A stretch of DNA of 64,000 nt from Phoronis australis. Taxonomy: Eukaryota; Phoronida; Phoronidae. Below are positions 48,901-59,100 of this stretch, piece by piece. How positions within the stretch are numbered: position 1 is the first letter of the stretch; every line of letters starts with the position of its first letter. The notes beneath the pieces were generated by a model, which saw only the letters and a program-made list of their open reading frames with translations, did no database searches and was not told the origin of the DNA. Made by a program: the position numbers and the translations under genes. The DNA is taken from positions 294,623-358,622 of the forward strand of contig NMRA01000464.1 of NCBI GenBank assembly GCA_002633005.1, given 5' to 3'.

Positions 48901-51900
48901 TTGAGCATTTCTGATTCTCAAAGAAGTCGAAAAAACGATGTACCCGCTTTCCTCGTTGCTGCATAGTTTGGACAAGTGGGAACGATGCACCACAACAGAG
49001 CGGCATTCACTCTGCAAATGAACCACTGACATCGCTGCGTCGTTTCTCACCTTCCTCAAAGGTTAACGCGACACCTCCCGACAAGGTAAGGTCGACCGTA
49101 TGCAAGATGATGTGGATATAGACCGATTAAGATGGTAAAAAAGACTAATGAAATCGGGTGGCATTCTCCTTTAAGCAAGTTCAAACCTTATTCGCACTCA
49201 CCAGTACTTGGCCATAGAGGCGGTCACTGTGTCCAGCTTGTTTTGAGCGTGCAGCTCAATGCACTGGTCAAGGAAGGCTCGGCCCACCGATATCTGGGTC
49301 TTGAGCTCCGCCAAGTTGTGTTGGGTGGTCTGCATATCAAGAAATAAATGATAAGAATAATTATTATACAACTTAGATTTTTGCCGCACATGGTGAAGTT
49401 TTCATCTCTTGCAATTTTTCCCCTCCACAAGAAAAAGTACTGCAGCCCTTGATAACCACACAACTACATTCGACTAAAGCTAAAACTGCACATGTGACAT
49501 TTTGTAAAACTGGCTCCTGCAAGGCATGGCAACACAGTCTAGCACACAACTTCCTCATACACTTACAAAGCACAAAAGCACAATCAACAGGGGTTCACTG
49601 CTTCATGCCTATTCCTGCTATGTAAGGGGATTTACTACGGCTTCCTACAAGATTTAGTTGTTTTGTGTGCATGCAGAGACTTTGGAACAGACTTATTAGC
49701 TTGGATTCCCAGTACATCACTATAGTCGCTTTGCGATACAGAATCTATCAATTATATTCAATATTGTTGAGGGGGTATTGGGACAAGATTAAAATTGAGA
49801 TATTACATGTTATTTAAACATTACACTTATTGTTGTTTACAATGAATCACGAAGTCTATATTTTGTCAGCTCTGATTTGGTACTTTTACAGTAGAGACGG
49901 AAATTGGTACATACACAAATACTGAGCCAGACAATACATTAGGCTGTTCACATAACCTCAGTGCTCTAGAAGATGAACTTCGTTTTGTGTGTTATTGCAC
50001 ACTAAAAATCCTGATTTCCAAAAAGTACTTGATAATGAATCAGACAATTTGACAATATTTTGATTTTTTTTCTGATGTAAACACTGTAAAAGTTTTAATA
50101 GTTAATCTGTTTAGAGTTTTCTGTTTTTATCTGCAATGCATTTTTGAAATACAGAAAAAAATGGTTTGTTTGATTGATAACAATGGCTTATAACCCCAAT
50201 GGGCTAGATGTTTTTTCAAATGTTGTATAAATTGACAAAATGAATGTTCATAGTTGACGCCGTTACATAGTACAGGGTATAGAGTAGTTACCTAGTGGCG
50301 ACAAAGCTTTCGAGCCTGCCCTGAGCCCTTCGTCGGGGTACTGGCGGGAATCTACGTGTCACACGGTCCCACCAGTGGGTGGCCCTTGGTGGTTGTCCAA
50401 CACCACCTGGTGGCTGTTACTTGCGAGGAGGCGCTGGTAAAAAGCTGGTAATTCATATCCACTGCCTCAGTTCAATTTTGGTTTATTGCTCAGGATTTTG
50501 AATGCTTTTAAGACTTAACGATTCCAATATTTATTTTCTCTAGATAGTATTTTGACTCTAGATTTGCAAATACTGCGCGATGTGTCCATACAGTATTCTC
50601 CTATGGCTGTAGGGTTGCCAGATGATATGCTGAAGTGTTGTTTTAGTCTGGTGCCTAGATTTTGAGAGGTCTCACCAACATATTTGGCAGGAGAATCAGG
50701 GCATTCAATCATTCTTATCACCGTGCACTTCTTGTTGCCTTTTGGGTGTTCCAAGGCACTCCGTAGGGTGTTAAATGACTTGGCGTAGGTGCCCAGTTGG
50801 TGTTCTCTGAAGATGTTAGACACTTTTTCCAAGAGACCATAAATGTACAGATGGCTATGTTGACGTTAAAAGGGTCAGCCTTCTTAGACACTTTGGGTCT
50901 GGGACTGAACATCCACTTGGAGAAGTCACTCTCACGTAACACGTTTGATTCTAGTCTGTTCCGGATGTATGTCATCATCAGGAGTACACCGTATGGACAC
51001 ATCGCACAACATTTGCAAACCTACAGTCAAAACACTATCTAGATAAAATAAATATTGGAATCAAAAAATCAGAGCAGCCAAAATCATGAGTAATAAACCA
51101 AAATTGATCAGAGACAGCGGATATGAATTAGCAGCTATTTACCAGAGCAAGTAACAGCCACCAAGGGGCAGCTACAGGTTACCATGAGACATGAAGATTC
51201 CTGCCAGTACCCCAACGAAGGGTCCAGGACGGGCATGAAAGCTAGGTCAGCAAACACAAACAGGTTGCCAATAGGGAACTACTCTATCCCCTATTGTATA
51301 AATTGTTTAAACCTGTTTAACACGTGTCACTATGGGAAATAAAATCATTCATTCAATTATTCACACAACTTCCTATATATCCCTCAAACAAGTACTTCCA
51401 CCGTTAAGACACAACCAACAACTCACCTGCAAACTAGAGATGGTCTTTCCAAATGCCTTCCTATTTTTCACGTATTCCCTTGTTTCCTCAAACATCCATT
51501 CACAGTTGGCAATGGCAAAATCTGCAATGAGTAGCCGTTCCTGAGGGAGCTCCTGCATCAGGTAGTAGAAGCCCTTGTTCTCCTCCCCCAGGAGGGCGTC
51601 AGCAGGGAGGCGGACATCCTCGAAGAACAGCTCAGCAGTGTCCTGTACATGAAAGAGACATTGATCTCACTGATTTTAGAATGTAGCTATGAACTTTGAC
51701 CTCTTAGAGTAATTTTAGCATTGTAGCCATGCGTTCAGAAGTGTAAATGAGCTAATGCTAGAATGTTGTACAACCATGTCAGTGTAAAACATTACTATCC
51801 TCTCTCCTGTTTCACATGAGCATTCACATGAAAAGCATACATTTCCCATTAATAAAGAGTTCCTTTTAGTGTGAACTACACATTTTCTCATAAACCACAA

Positions 51901-54900
51901 TTCTATTCTTCTGCACTCAGATGTTATCTCCTGAATCACTCAAAGGTAAGTAAAGTTAATGTTTTATGAGCTTGTGAAAGGGGCATTCACAAACACACCT
52001 TCACTTGCAATGAAGTTTTAATCCTACAAACTAGAGGTGAGTGCAAACCTGAACATGGGGGTTTAAAATAAAAATTAGGAAAATCATGGGTGGACTGAAA
52101 GCCGAACATTGGCGTTATCCCGGATGAGTACGGCATTTTAATTATACTGTGGATACATTTCCCAACACCTCTAATTTTGAGCTCACCTATTTCAAGTTTT
52201 TGAGAAGTTGTAAAAGGATAGATTTAGTGAATACACTTGTTGAAACAAAAAGACTAAATGGCTTTATCTGCAGATGGATGTTTTCAACGCGCAAATCAAT
52301 TATTTATGGCTACGAAGGTGAACAACTTGGTACGGTCCCGATGTCGAGAACAGTGTTATACAAATAAGGGACAGAATCACAGGGATATCGTTAAGCGCAT
52401 TTCTCCATCAAACAGGAGTTTTAAAGTAGCAAACACAGGGTGTCTTGGCAACAGCAATTCCACAATTAGTTTTTACAAGAAAGTAAAAAGGCCACTTTCC
52501 TTTAGTAATTTATAGTTATAACAAAAAAAACACTGAAAGGAAGTTGTAAGTTGTGGAACTAAAGAGCGAAACTGGGAATGCATCCACGCAGTTCAGGAGT
52601 CTTGTAAATTGGGAATTAGACACATGATCCCACGTTTAGCAGATTACTGTTACAAATTCACATCACTCATGTGCAAACCATAGAATGGTGGTGATGCTGA
52701 GGTGCCAAAACATCTGGTAGTCATGCTGAACCTTTTATAAGTTCAGCAGAGTACATCAACTAATGAAAAAAAAATGTTAATAGTGCTTTGCTCATGATGA
52801 ACCTGGTGGCTAATTAAGGCGTGTTCTCGTGAGTCTAAGTAAGGTGCTTTGTGCAGTGTACCCCGTCTTTTGACCTGCACATGTCCGTCACACGACTCCA
52901 ACCCATGCCAGTGCCCACCTGAGCCTTGAGGCCAACTTTCTTTAACTTGCTGCCCTTTTTGAAACCTGCCATGCCATCCTCAACTAGAAAGAGGCTGATC
53001 CCATGTGCCTTACTCTTGGCCTCTGGGTTGGTTAGCGTGACAACAATGGCGACATCCGAGAGCCAGCCATTGGTGATGAAAACTTTACTGCCATTAAGGA
53101 TCCAATCAGAGCCATCTTTCTTGGCATATGTCTTGATTCCCTGTAGATCACTGAAATAAAATATTATGTTTAAAAAATCAATCGGTCATACCTCTAAGCA
53201 ATGAAGCTTACTGTACAGTCACAAATCACACTGTAGTGGTTGAAGCAGACTTTTGGGACTCCATTGGTAGTTGCACGTAAGGTGATAATTTAAAGTTTCT
53301 AACTTATGGTGCAACATTCAACAAGCGTCATCCTCATAGTAGTGTTATCACCTCAAATAGCAAGCAGCTTCTGAATGGGACTATAATTTTAAAAGTGATT
53401 GCAACTAACAACAAGAGCAATGCGGAGCGTTGAAATGCGGCCACGAATGTATCGCAAATGGTGAGCTTTTAGGGTCATTTATTTGTATCATAAAAATGGC
53501 CACTAGATGGCGCAAAAACGTACAATCCATCCAAAAACAGGAACATACCATATTCCATAAAGACCTGTCAAGGAACTTCAGAGAAACAAAGGAAAACAGA
53601 ACAAAATGAAATTGCCACTTGTGAGCACAGCGTCCGTTCCATCTGCCTGAAAGTCGTCATCTGTTATCTTCATATAAATTCACTTATTAAATTTAATAAA
53701 GATCCTGCAGTGGGTTTTGGAGATATAGCTATGGGCTCAAAACAACACAAAACTACCACTAGAAGTCACCACAGTAGTCAGTCACCATCATCAAACGTCC
53801 GCTTCACACTGAAAACATGTACGGCAATTTTCAAAACCATCCCTAGAATGATTTGGTTGATTGACGGATGGATGCCAAAAACAAGATTTGAAAACAGCAA
53901 AAATGGCCACCAGGTGGCGCAAAATACCTGGATTCCATCCAAAAACAGGATGATAGCGTCATCTCACCAATAGATGCCTATATTCAAAATTTAATGAAAA
54001 TCTGTTGAGGACCTTTGAAGATACAGACTAGTAAACGTAAAAAACTAAAATTGCCACTAGGGGACACACCAGAAGTCAGATCCGTCCGAAAGTTGTTGTC
54101 TTCCATTGCCAACATCATATAAATGCACTTGCTAAATTACGTAAAGATCCTGCAAACGGTTTAATAGATACAGCCATGAGCGCAAAAAAACAAAACTGCC
54201 ACTAGGAGGCGCCACAGTAGTCGAACTCGACGGAAAATCGTCTTCAGCTGTGCACTTCATAGTAAAAGCATACATGCAGATTTTCACAATTATCCTGAAA
54301 GCCGTTTGGTTGATAGACGAGTGGACGCCACAAAACAGACCCGAAAACAGTAAAAATGGCCACTAGGTGGCACAAACTAGATCGAATCCATTTGAAAATG
54401 GACAGCTAGCGTTATCTCATTAACAGATGCCTGTATGCCAAATTTTATGAAAACATACAGAGGTAAACGTAAAAAAAATAAAATTGCCACTAGGTGGTTC
54501 GCCAGTAGTCAGATCCGTCTGAAAGTCGTCGTCCCCTGTTGATAACATCATATACTAAATACACTTATTAAATTTAGTAAAGATCCTGCGAACGGTTTAG
54601 GGAATACAGTCATAGGCGCAAAAAAAACAAAACTGCCACTAGGGCGCACCACAGTAGTCGAAGTCATCGGAAAATCATTTGTCAGCCGTCCACTTTATAG
54701 TAAAAACATACGTGCCAATTTTTACAATCATCCTTTGAGCAGTTTGGTTGATAGAGGGGTGGACGCAAAACAGTAAAAATGGCCACTAGGTGGCGCAAAC
54801 TACCTCAAATCCATCTGCAAATGAGAGGATAGCGTCATCTCACTAACAGGTGCCGATATACCAAATTTCATGAAAATCTGTTCAGGACTTTTGAAGATAC

Positions 54901-56160
54901 AGAGGTAAACGTAAAAACTAAAATTGCCACTAGGGGGCACACCGGTTGTCAGATCCATCCGAAAGTTTGCTCATGCCGTCCCATCCATGGAAGGAACACA
55001 TGTGCATAATTTCATGAACATAAGTCAAGGCATTTTGGAGATAGAGCAGCGGACGCCGGACGGACGCACGCCGGGCGGACGAAGATGACCGCATAATGCG
55101 TCCACATATAAATATGTGGGCTCATAAAAGCACAAACTTTTTATCAAATTGCATAACCCTACTTTAAAAAATATGTGAGATGGAATAATCTTTGAGCAAG
55201 ATGGCTCAAATTTTTAGAGTATGGTGGCATGCAATTTAAATTAATGAGTTGATTGTTAGTTAACACAGGTTTACTTTCTCACCTGCCAGCAGACGGCTCT
55301 GTCATGGCAATAGCTCCAATGCATGTACCCGCAACCATCCTGGGAATGAACTTGTCTATTTGCTGCTTGGTACCATAATTGGAGATGTAAGGCATCACGA
55401 TATCAGAGTGAAGAGCAAAGCCTGGCCCGGAGCAGTTCACATAGTTTCTGCATTAGACATGTTGCATTTTAAGTAGGATGAATTTTATATGTAATACGCA
55501 CGTTACTAACATCAGACATTACTGGCCTAAAAGTACCTTCAACTGGAATTGAGAGATCACCTGCAATCAATTTGAAGCAGTCGAATTTGTGAAGTGTTCA
55601 CTAGCCCTATGATTTTTCTGAAACATTTTTTGACGGGTACATACTCTGCCGGCCTTTTCAGTAAACAGCATTAATTTTATGGTGTGGAAGAAGTGGGGAG
55701 AAGTGACCTAGTTTTGATTTTGGTTTTCAGACAGGCAAGCAGGAGCTTAACATGCAAATTTTAAAAAGGAATTTGTTCAGTCACATCGAAACAAATTTGT
55801 ATCAGTAATTACAGTCCTAGTTATCCAATTGAACAAAGTTTAACTTAAGAAACTCAAAAATAGTATGTTTCATTCCTCAGTGACGAGGCCAACTACAATC
55901 TGTATAAAAAACAATGTTTTCTCAAACTGGCCACTAGAAAGAGAATGACTGTGCAGCAGTGGTTGTAAGTTACATTAAATTACATGTTGTTGCTTCATCC
56001 TACAGTTTTCATCCATTCAAAATTCAATGATGAGGAAATGCCTGTTCACTCACTGTTCCTCCCAGACAACAGCTGCATTGTAGATGTCACTGCCAATACC
56101 TCCATGCTCCTCTGGTGTTTGTACACCCAGCAGACCATTGGTACCTGCTGACTCCCAACA
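45793..56160 (-). CDS. ACADL: ACADL, mitochondrial long-chain acyl-CoA dehydrogenase (six 3' coding exons; N-terminus not found)
   Basis: Exons in coding order are 56160-56054, 55447-55283, 53150-52919, 51642-51427, 49329-49202 and 45973-45793: 1029 bases, 342 residues plus stop, all phases consistent. Human ACADL has 430 residues, so about 88 N-terminal ones, including the transit peptide, are missing. The enzyme makes the first oxidation in beta-oxidation of long-chain acyl-CoA, using FAD and passing electrons to ETF in the matrix. Both acyl-CoA dehydrogenase signatures are present: AMTEPSAGSDLQG and QMHGGWGYMWEYPIAKAFAD. IYGGSNEI has Gly where MCAD has its catalytic Glu, while PQERLLIAD supplies the Glu in helix G, the arrangement specific to LCAD and isovaleryl-CoA dehydrogenase. 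Overall identity to vertebrate ACADL is high. Confidence 0.94.
48613..48771 (+). pseudogene. N-terminal remnant of a ballast-type transposon protein
   Basis: From ATG at 48613 the frame reads MATYYPELDESSSGEDFAGG, then FTGFQFQPQYSDQE, and stops after 52 residues. The acidic Ser-rich start and GFQFQPQYSDQE correspond to DSSVSDGD and GYMFEPEYNEAEY of the ORF at 4572-4970. The Cys-rich domain is missing. Because it is so short, assignment depends on that comparison. Confidence 0.6.
48717..49006 (-). pseudogene. THAP-domain remnant in second TTAA element
   Basis: On the - strand, ATG at 49006 gives MPLCC. One base out of frame, the reading WCIVPTCPNYAATRKAGTSF continues to a stop, and then MLKKWLAVVKNEKY and LKHLRVCGRQ. 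These supply the C-x4-C pair, the invariant Trp and the closing C-x2-H, in which His is now Gln. A frameshift and one in-frame stop show it is dead. The same MP-x-CC start occurs in the other element's THAP ORF. Confidence 0.75.
49202..49329 (-). CDS. ACADL: ACADL coding exon E
   Basis: After a GATATGCAG acceptor: TTQHNLAELKTQISVGRAFL, CIELHAQNKLDTVTASMAKY and two bases of Trp at GTGAGT. It belongs to the C-terminal helical bundle of the tetramer interface. Confidence 0.93.
50291..50345 (-). ncRNA. Hammerhead-ribozyme-like motif, left arm
   Basis: The - strand reads CCCCGACGAAGGG, then GGGCAGGCTCGAAAGC and TTTGTC. This is the CUGANGA...GAAA...UH arrangement of hammerhead ribozymes found in Penelope-like terminal repeats, but the core has C where U4 is needed, so activity is doubtful. 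Confidence 0.5.
50515..50832 (-). pseudogene. GIY-YIG endonuclease domain of a Penelope-like element (fragment)
   Basis: A 105-residue open frame containing FREHQLGTYAKSFNTLRSAL, then ECPDSPAKYVGETSQNLGTR and LKQHF, and later SRVKILSRENKYWNR. The YVGET...LxxRLKxH...RExxYWxR pattern is that of GIY-YIG domains at the C-terminus of Penelope-like ORFs. The first GIY motif is degenerate (IRMIECP-type). Confidence 0.75.
51205..51250 (+). ncRNA. Hammerhead-ribozyme-like motif, right arm
   Basis: The + strand reads CCCAACGAAGGGTCC, GGGCATGAAAGC and TAGGTC, the same motif as in the left arm with further core changes. It is probably inactive. Confidence 0.45.
51427..51642 (-). CDS. ACADL: ACADL coding exon D (helix G catalytic Glu)
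   Basis: Phase 0 exon of 72 codons after an ATGTACAG acceptor, reading DTAELFFEDVRLPADALLGE, NKGFYYLMQELPQERLLIAD, then MFEETREYVKNRKAFGKT. The Glu of PQER is at the catalytic-base position used by long-chain and isovaleryl dehydrogenases. Confidence 0.94.
51643..52918 (-). other. ACADL intron between exons C and D
   Basis: GTGGGC donor and TGTACAG acceptor. No embedded gene or clear repeat was seen. Confidence 0.8.
52919..53150 (-). CDS. ACADL: ACADL coding exon C (beta domain)
   Basis: After a TATTTCAG acceptor it completes the SDLQG signature and reads WILNGSKVFITNGWLSDVAI, then HGISLFLVEDGMAGF and KKVGLKAQ, ending in phase 0 at GTGGGC. This is the middle beta domain that shields the FAD. 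Confidence 0.93.
53410..55131 (+). repeat. CTCF-motif repeat array, locus B
   Basis: The best-preserved array, in the ACADL intron between exons B and C. It starts AACAAGAGCAATGCGGAGCG and ends CACATATAAATATGTG plus GGCTCATAAAAG, like locus A. Exact CTCF-core matches lie at 53500, 53907 (CCACCAGGTGGCGC), 54360, 54783 and 54927 (CCACTAGGGGGCAC). One-mismatch sites lie at 54054, 54199 and 54487, and weaker ones at 53614, 53755 and 54636. Sites recur every 100-250 bases and all face the same way. It lies antisense to ACADL. Confidence 0.82.
55283..55447 (-). CDS. ACADL: ACADL coding exon B (first signature)
   Basis: It begins after a AATGCAG acceptor, completes Gln, then reads NYVNCSGPGFALHSDIVMPY, the IDKFIPRMVAG region and CIGAIAMTEPSAG, ending two bases into Ser at GTGAGA. 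It holds the start of the beta-barrel FAD-contact segment. Confidence 0.93.
55448..56053 (-). other. ACADL intron between exons A and B
   Basis: GTGAGT donor, AATGCAG acceptor. Nothing else was recognised. Confidence 0.8.
56054..56160 (-). CDS. ACADL: ACADL coding exon A (most 5' exon found)
   Basis: After a CTCTTGCAG acceptor the exon reads CWESAGTNGLLGVQTPEEHG, then GIGSDIYNAAVVWEE and two bases of the next codon at GTGAGT. It matches the N-terminal helical domain around human residues 89-125. It starts in phase 0, so at least one more exon precedes it. Confidence 0.92.
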
Positions 56161-59100
56161 CTGCAAGAGGAATCAACAGGTCAACAGATTTTCTTAGTTT
56201 ATTTAAAAGGATACTAAACCCTGATGAGTAGTATTTTTTTTTCACAAGGGGTAAAACCATATTCACCAATCACAGTTTAGGCTCCTATCAGCAGCCATCT
56301 TCCGAAGTTATTGGACGCTACGTGGTGTAGTGATCAAGCTATTTAGTCTCCTTCACAGACCCTCGAGGTTGGTTGGGGTCTGCTACAGCGCACTTTTCCA
56401 TATGCATTCTTGGAATATCATTGGTTGTTCCGATTTCAAGAAACAAGGCATTCTATTGGTCAATTGATTAATAGGTCAAACTAGTTCACCAACATGGCGA
56501 CTTCCAGTACGGGAAGAATGTCGATGGATTAATACCTGTTTAAATCTCTGTTCTCGTCAAACTCCCGCATTTCAAAGCTAACGAGTCAAGGAATACATCA
56601 GCAGTAACGTATACGAAACATTTAATGATAATTATTATCTTGTATACTATGCTGTATTCTGAAGTGATGTGATTTTTTACGAAATAATTTGTGGAAGAGA
56701 TAGGCTGATTAGGGGATTAGGCCATTCACAACAACAGTCATTTTAGGCACAATATAGCACCGAATAGCGGGAAAGGGGTAGCTAAGTACGTCGTGGCCAC
56801 GGGAGATTGCCTCGATCTTTTCAGGGCACACCCTCTCGTATGTTAACGTGTTCATGTACGTTATGTAAGCTCCCGTGATTACCGTGAAGGTTGAATTATT
56901 GGGTCAGATAAGGATGTGTGCTGAAATACTGCTATTCATGACATTGACATTGTCATTGTAATGGCACTGGCACACTTTTCACTACCCACTGAAGTTAGGA
57001 GCATAAAAATACAGTCAATGGTCCTAAACACTCAAACATTAACATCGCTTTTGTCGGTGCCATTCAGCAGTGCCTCTGTCGCTGACTGCCATCCTACAGT
57101 CGTACAGAGTATTCAATTATTTCAGAGGGTGTTTGTTGCTGTGAAATTAAGATTAAACACACTCTTTTGTATAGTCATCAAGATAAAACTTCACCCTTTT
57201 TTGAGTTGGCACAGTGATTAAAACTGACCCATTTTGGTGAAAGCCTCAATGGAAAAGTCAACTTTTCTGATAACATAGTTATGCAAAGTTATTACTTACA
57301 GGGAATTGAATTTCATCAAAAAGCTCTCTGGGCTGTATTCTTTTTAAAACAACAAACCTCAGTTGCATATGAAACCTTCAGTGGTTTTGGTGCTAAAATG
57401 GATCATTTTGTACAGACCAAAAAGTAAATATTTATGTGTGGAACTTATTTGGAAATTCACCCTTTCATGGTGACTTTTACAATTCCCGAGTCACTGGTCA
57501 GAGTGTCACATTTGGTCATATGAAATCTATGCAAGTCTCCTCTCTCCTGGACCCCGACTGGTCGACTGTTTCATTTTTTCTTTCCACGTTCACATGATGT
57601 CAAGTTTGCAAAAATCATCTATTAATATCACTCTAATTGCAAAACAAGATCTCAGAACCATTCTAAAACATTCTGAAACTACTAAGGTTCACTGTAATCA
57701 AAGCATCTTGGAGTTAGACATTGTAAGTAAGCGAACTTTGAAAACCTGGTTCGTTAAAATGACTACTAGTTGCAAAAACATCTCACATTTCAAAATTGGG
57801 AGCTCAGGGTACTTCAAAGATTTTAAGCTGGGTCACTAAACCCAAATTGACAGTTTCTTGTGCGTTACTTGGGTTGGATTGTTATCCAGGCAATTGTCAC
57901 TGGCAATCCAAATTTTGAGAACAAGTTTTAACGCCTGCTATTCAGTGAAAAATGTTACATTATGTTTTGCTCAGTGTTTTGAGCAACATGATAGTGTTTC
58001 ATTCTTGTGGTTATGATCTACATAATACAGCAGTGATTTTAGTCAACATTTCGGTCTTTTCGAACAGTTTTTCAAAATTACAAATTTGACTCTTAATGAG
58101 GGGGCCTCCTCGTGGCAAGAGTTGGGCAGTGTGAAATGCTTCAGAACATTCGCACTGGCAAACACCCTCACGTTGACATCATTAATGTGTTCCTAGAAAT
58201 AGAATACCCATAACCTACAAAACACACAACATGCTAAGAAATTTATCTAACCATTGGGAACTTTATTTTGCTGATGAATTGATTAGAAATATGGTAGCGA
58301 TAGACTGAAGTACTAAGTCTGGGCATTAACATAGCCGTGGGTGCACAACAGGGCTATCCCCTCCTCATTGCAAACCCTTCCCCTGATAGAAACTCATTTG
58401 TTCTTGCCTAGCTTCCCTGTCCCTGTCCCCTGTTCATGCAGTGCTTCCAAGTTGCCCCACATTACAGTCATTGGTTGCCAACAATTTCAAGTTTAGCAAC
58501 CTGTTGAATAATTCTGACTACACCAGTGTTGCTATGGGAATAGGTTACTAAAGACCCGACTGCCATTCAAGTTGCACATTCCCTGCCTTGAGAAAGCATA
58601 AACCATTATGAAATTAACACCTGGGCCCTGGGTTTCAACTTTTTACTCTGAATTATTTTTGTTATTTTCTATTCTAGTTTTGTTTGAACTTGAGATAAGT
58701 TTCTTTTATTCTATGTGCTTATTGATGGCAATTAATGATCCCTGCATTAGAGCTAAGAGCTCGAGTAAGAGGTTTTGCTAGAAATCTTGAGTTTTTACTC
58801 AAATTTTAGCTCGAATCTAGTGGTCCTTAAGTACTATCTTGATCTCTCAAGAAAGTGGACTAGAAGTGACAAAAACAATTTCGAGTTCGATTTGGATTGA
58901 AAGTTTCACTGTAGAGGTGTATTCCTAAAACATGATCACACAATCCCTTTTCAGGGTTTTAAGTCAATCCATACAAGACTGGACTGGAATCTGTTTAGCC
59001 CAAAAAGCATTTAAATGCTATGTGGAGAATAATAAAACATCTGCACTAAACTGTGTTGAAAAAATGAACCCTTTTGAAGTTCCTTATCCACAAATTGTAC

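Larger units (their letters stand above)
47562..49170 (+). mobile_element. Second TTAA-flanked Kolobok-like element with THAP and ballast-type ORF remnants
   Basis: TTAA at 47558-47561 and 49171-49174 flanks a 1609 bp element with perfect 15 bp inverted ends, AGGAGAATGCCACCC. These ends resemble those of the 4238-5916 element (shared pattern AGGMGAAKGCMACC). Its right half holds a + strand N-terminal ballast-type ORF and a - strand THAP remnant that now overlap, so the middle was probably deleted. It lies in an ACADL intron between exons E and F, ending just before exon E. Confidence 0.82.
50235..51293 (-). mobile_element. Penelope-like retroelement remnant with inverted terminal arms
   Basis: A 12-base direct repeat, TTGTATAAATTG, flanks the element (50223-50234 and 51294-51305). 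Long inverted arms (about 50270-50510 against 51050-51293) share 'ggtggctgttacttgc', 'attcatatcc' and 'caattttggtttatt'. A GIY-YIG-type ORF lies between them on the - strand. Inverted or tandem long terminal repeats, variable target duplications and a C-terminal GIY-YIG endonuclease are hallmarks of Penelope-like elements. Reverse-transcriptase sequence is absent, so this is a short 5'-truncated copy. It lies in an ACADL intron. Confidence 0.8.

Noticed and set aside
56198-56560. A third TTAA element starting TTTAAAAGGATACTAAACC with an ATGGCGACTTCC short frame
   Set aside because: No matching inverted end with TTAA was found within several kb, and the short frame stops after about a dozen codons.
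57290-57350. Possible - strand exon reading PRELFDEIQFP before a GTAAGT donor
   Set aside because: The acceptor is poor, the reading is very short, and it does not match the missing ACADL N-terminus.
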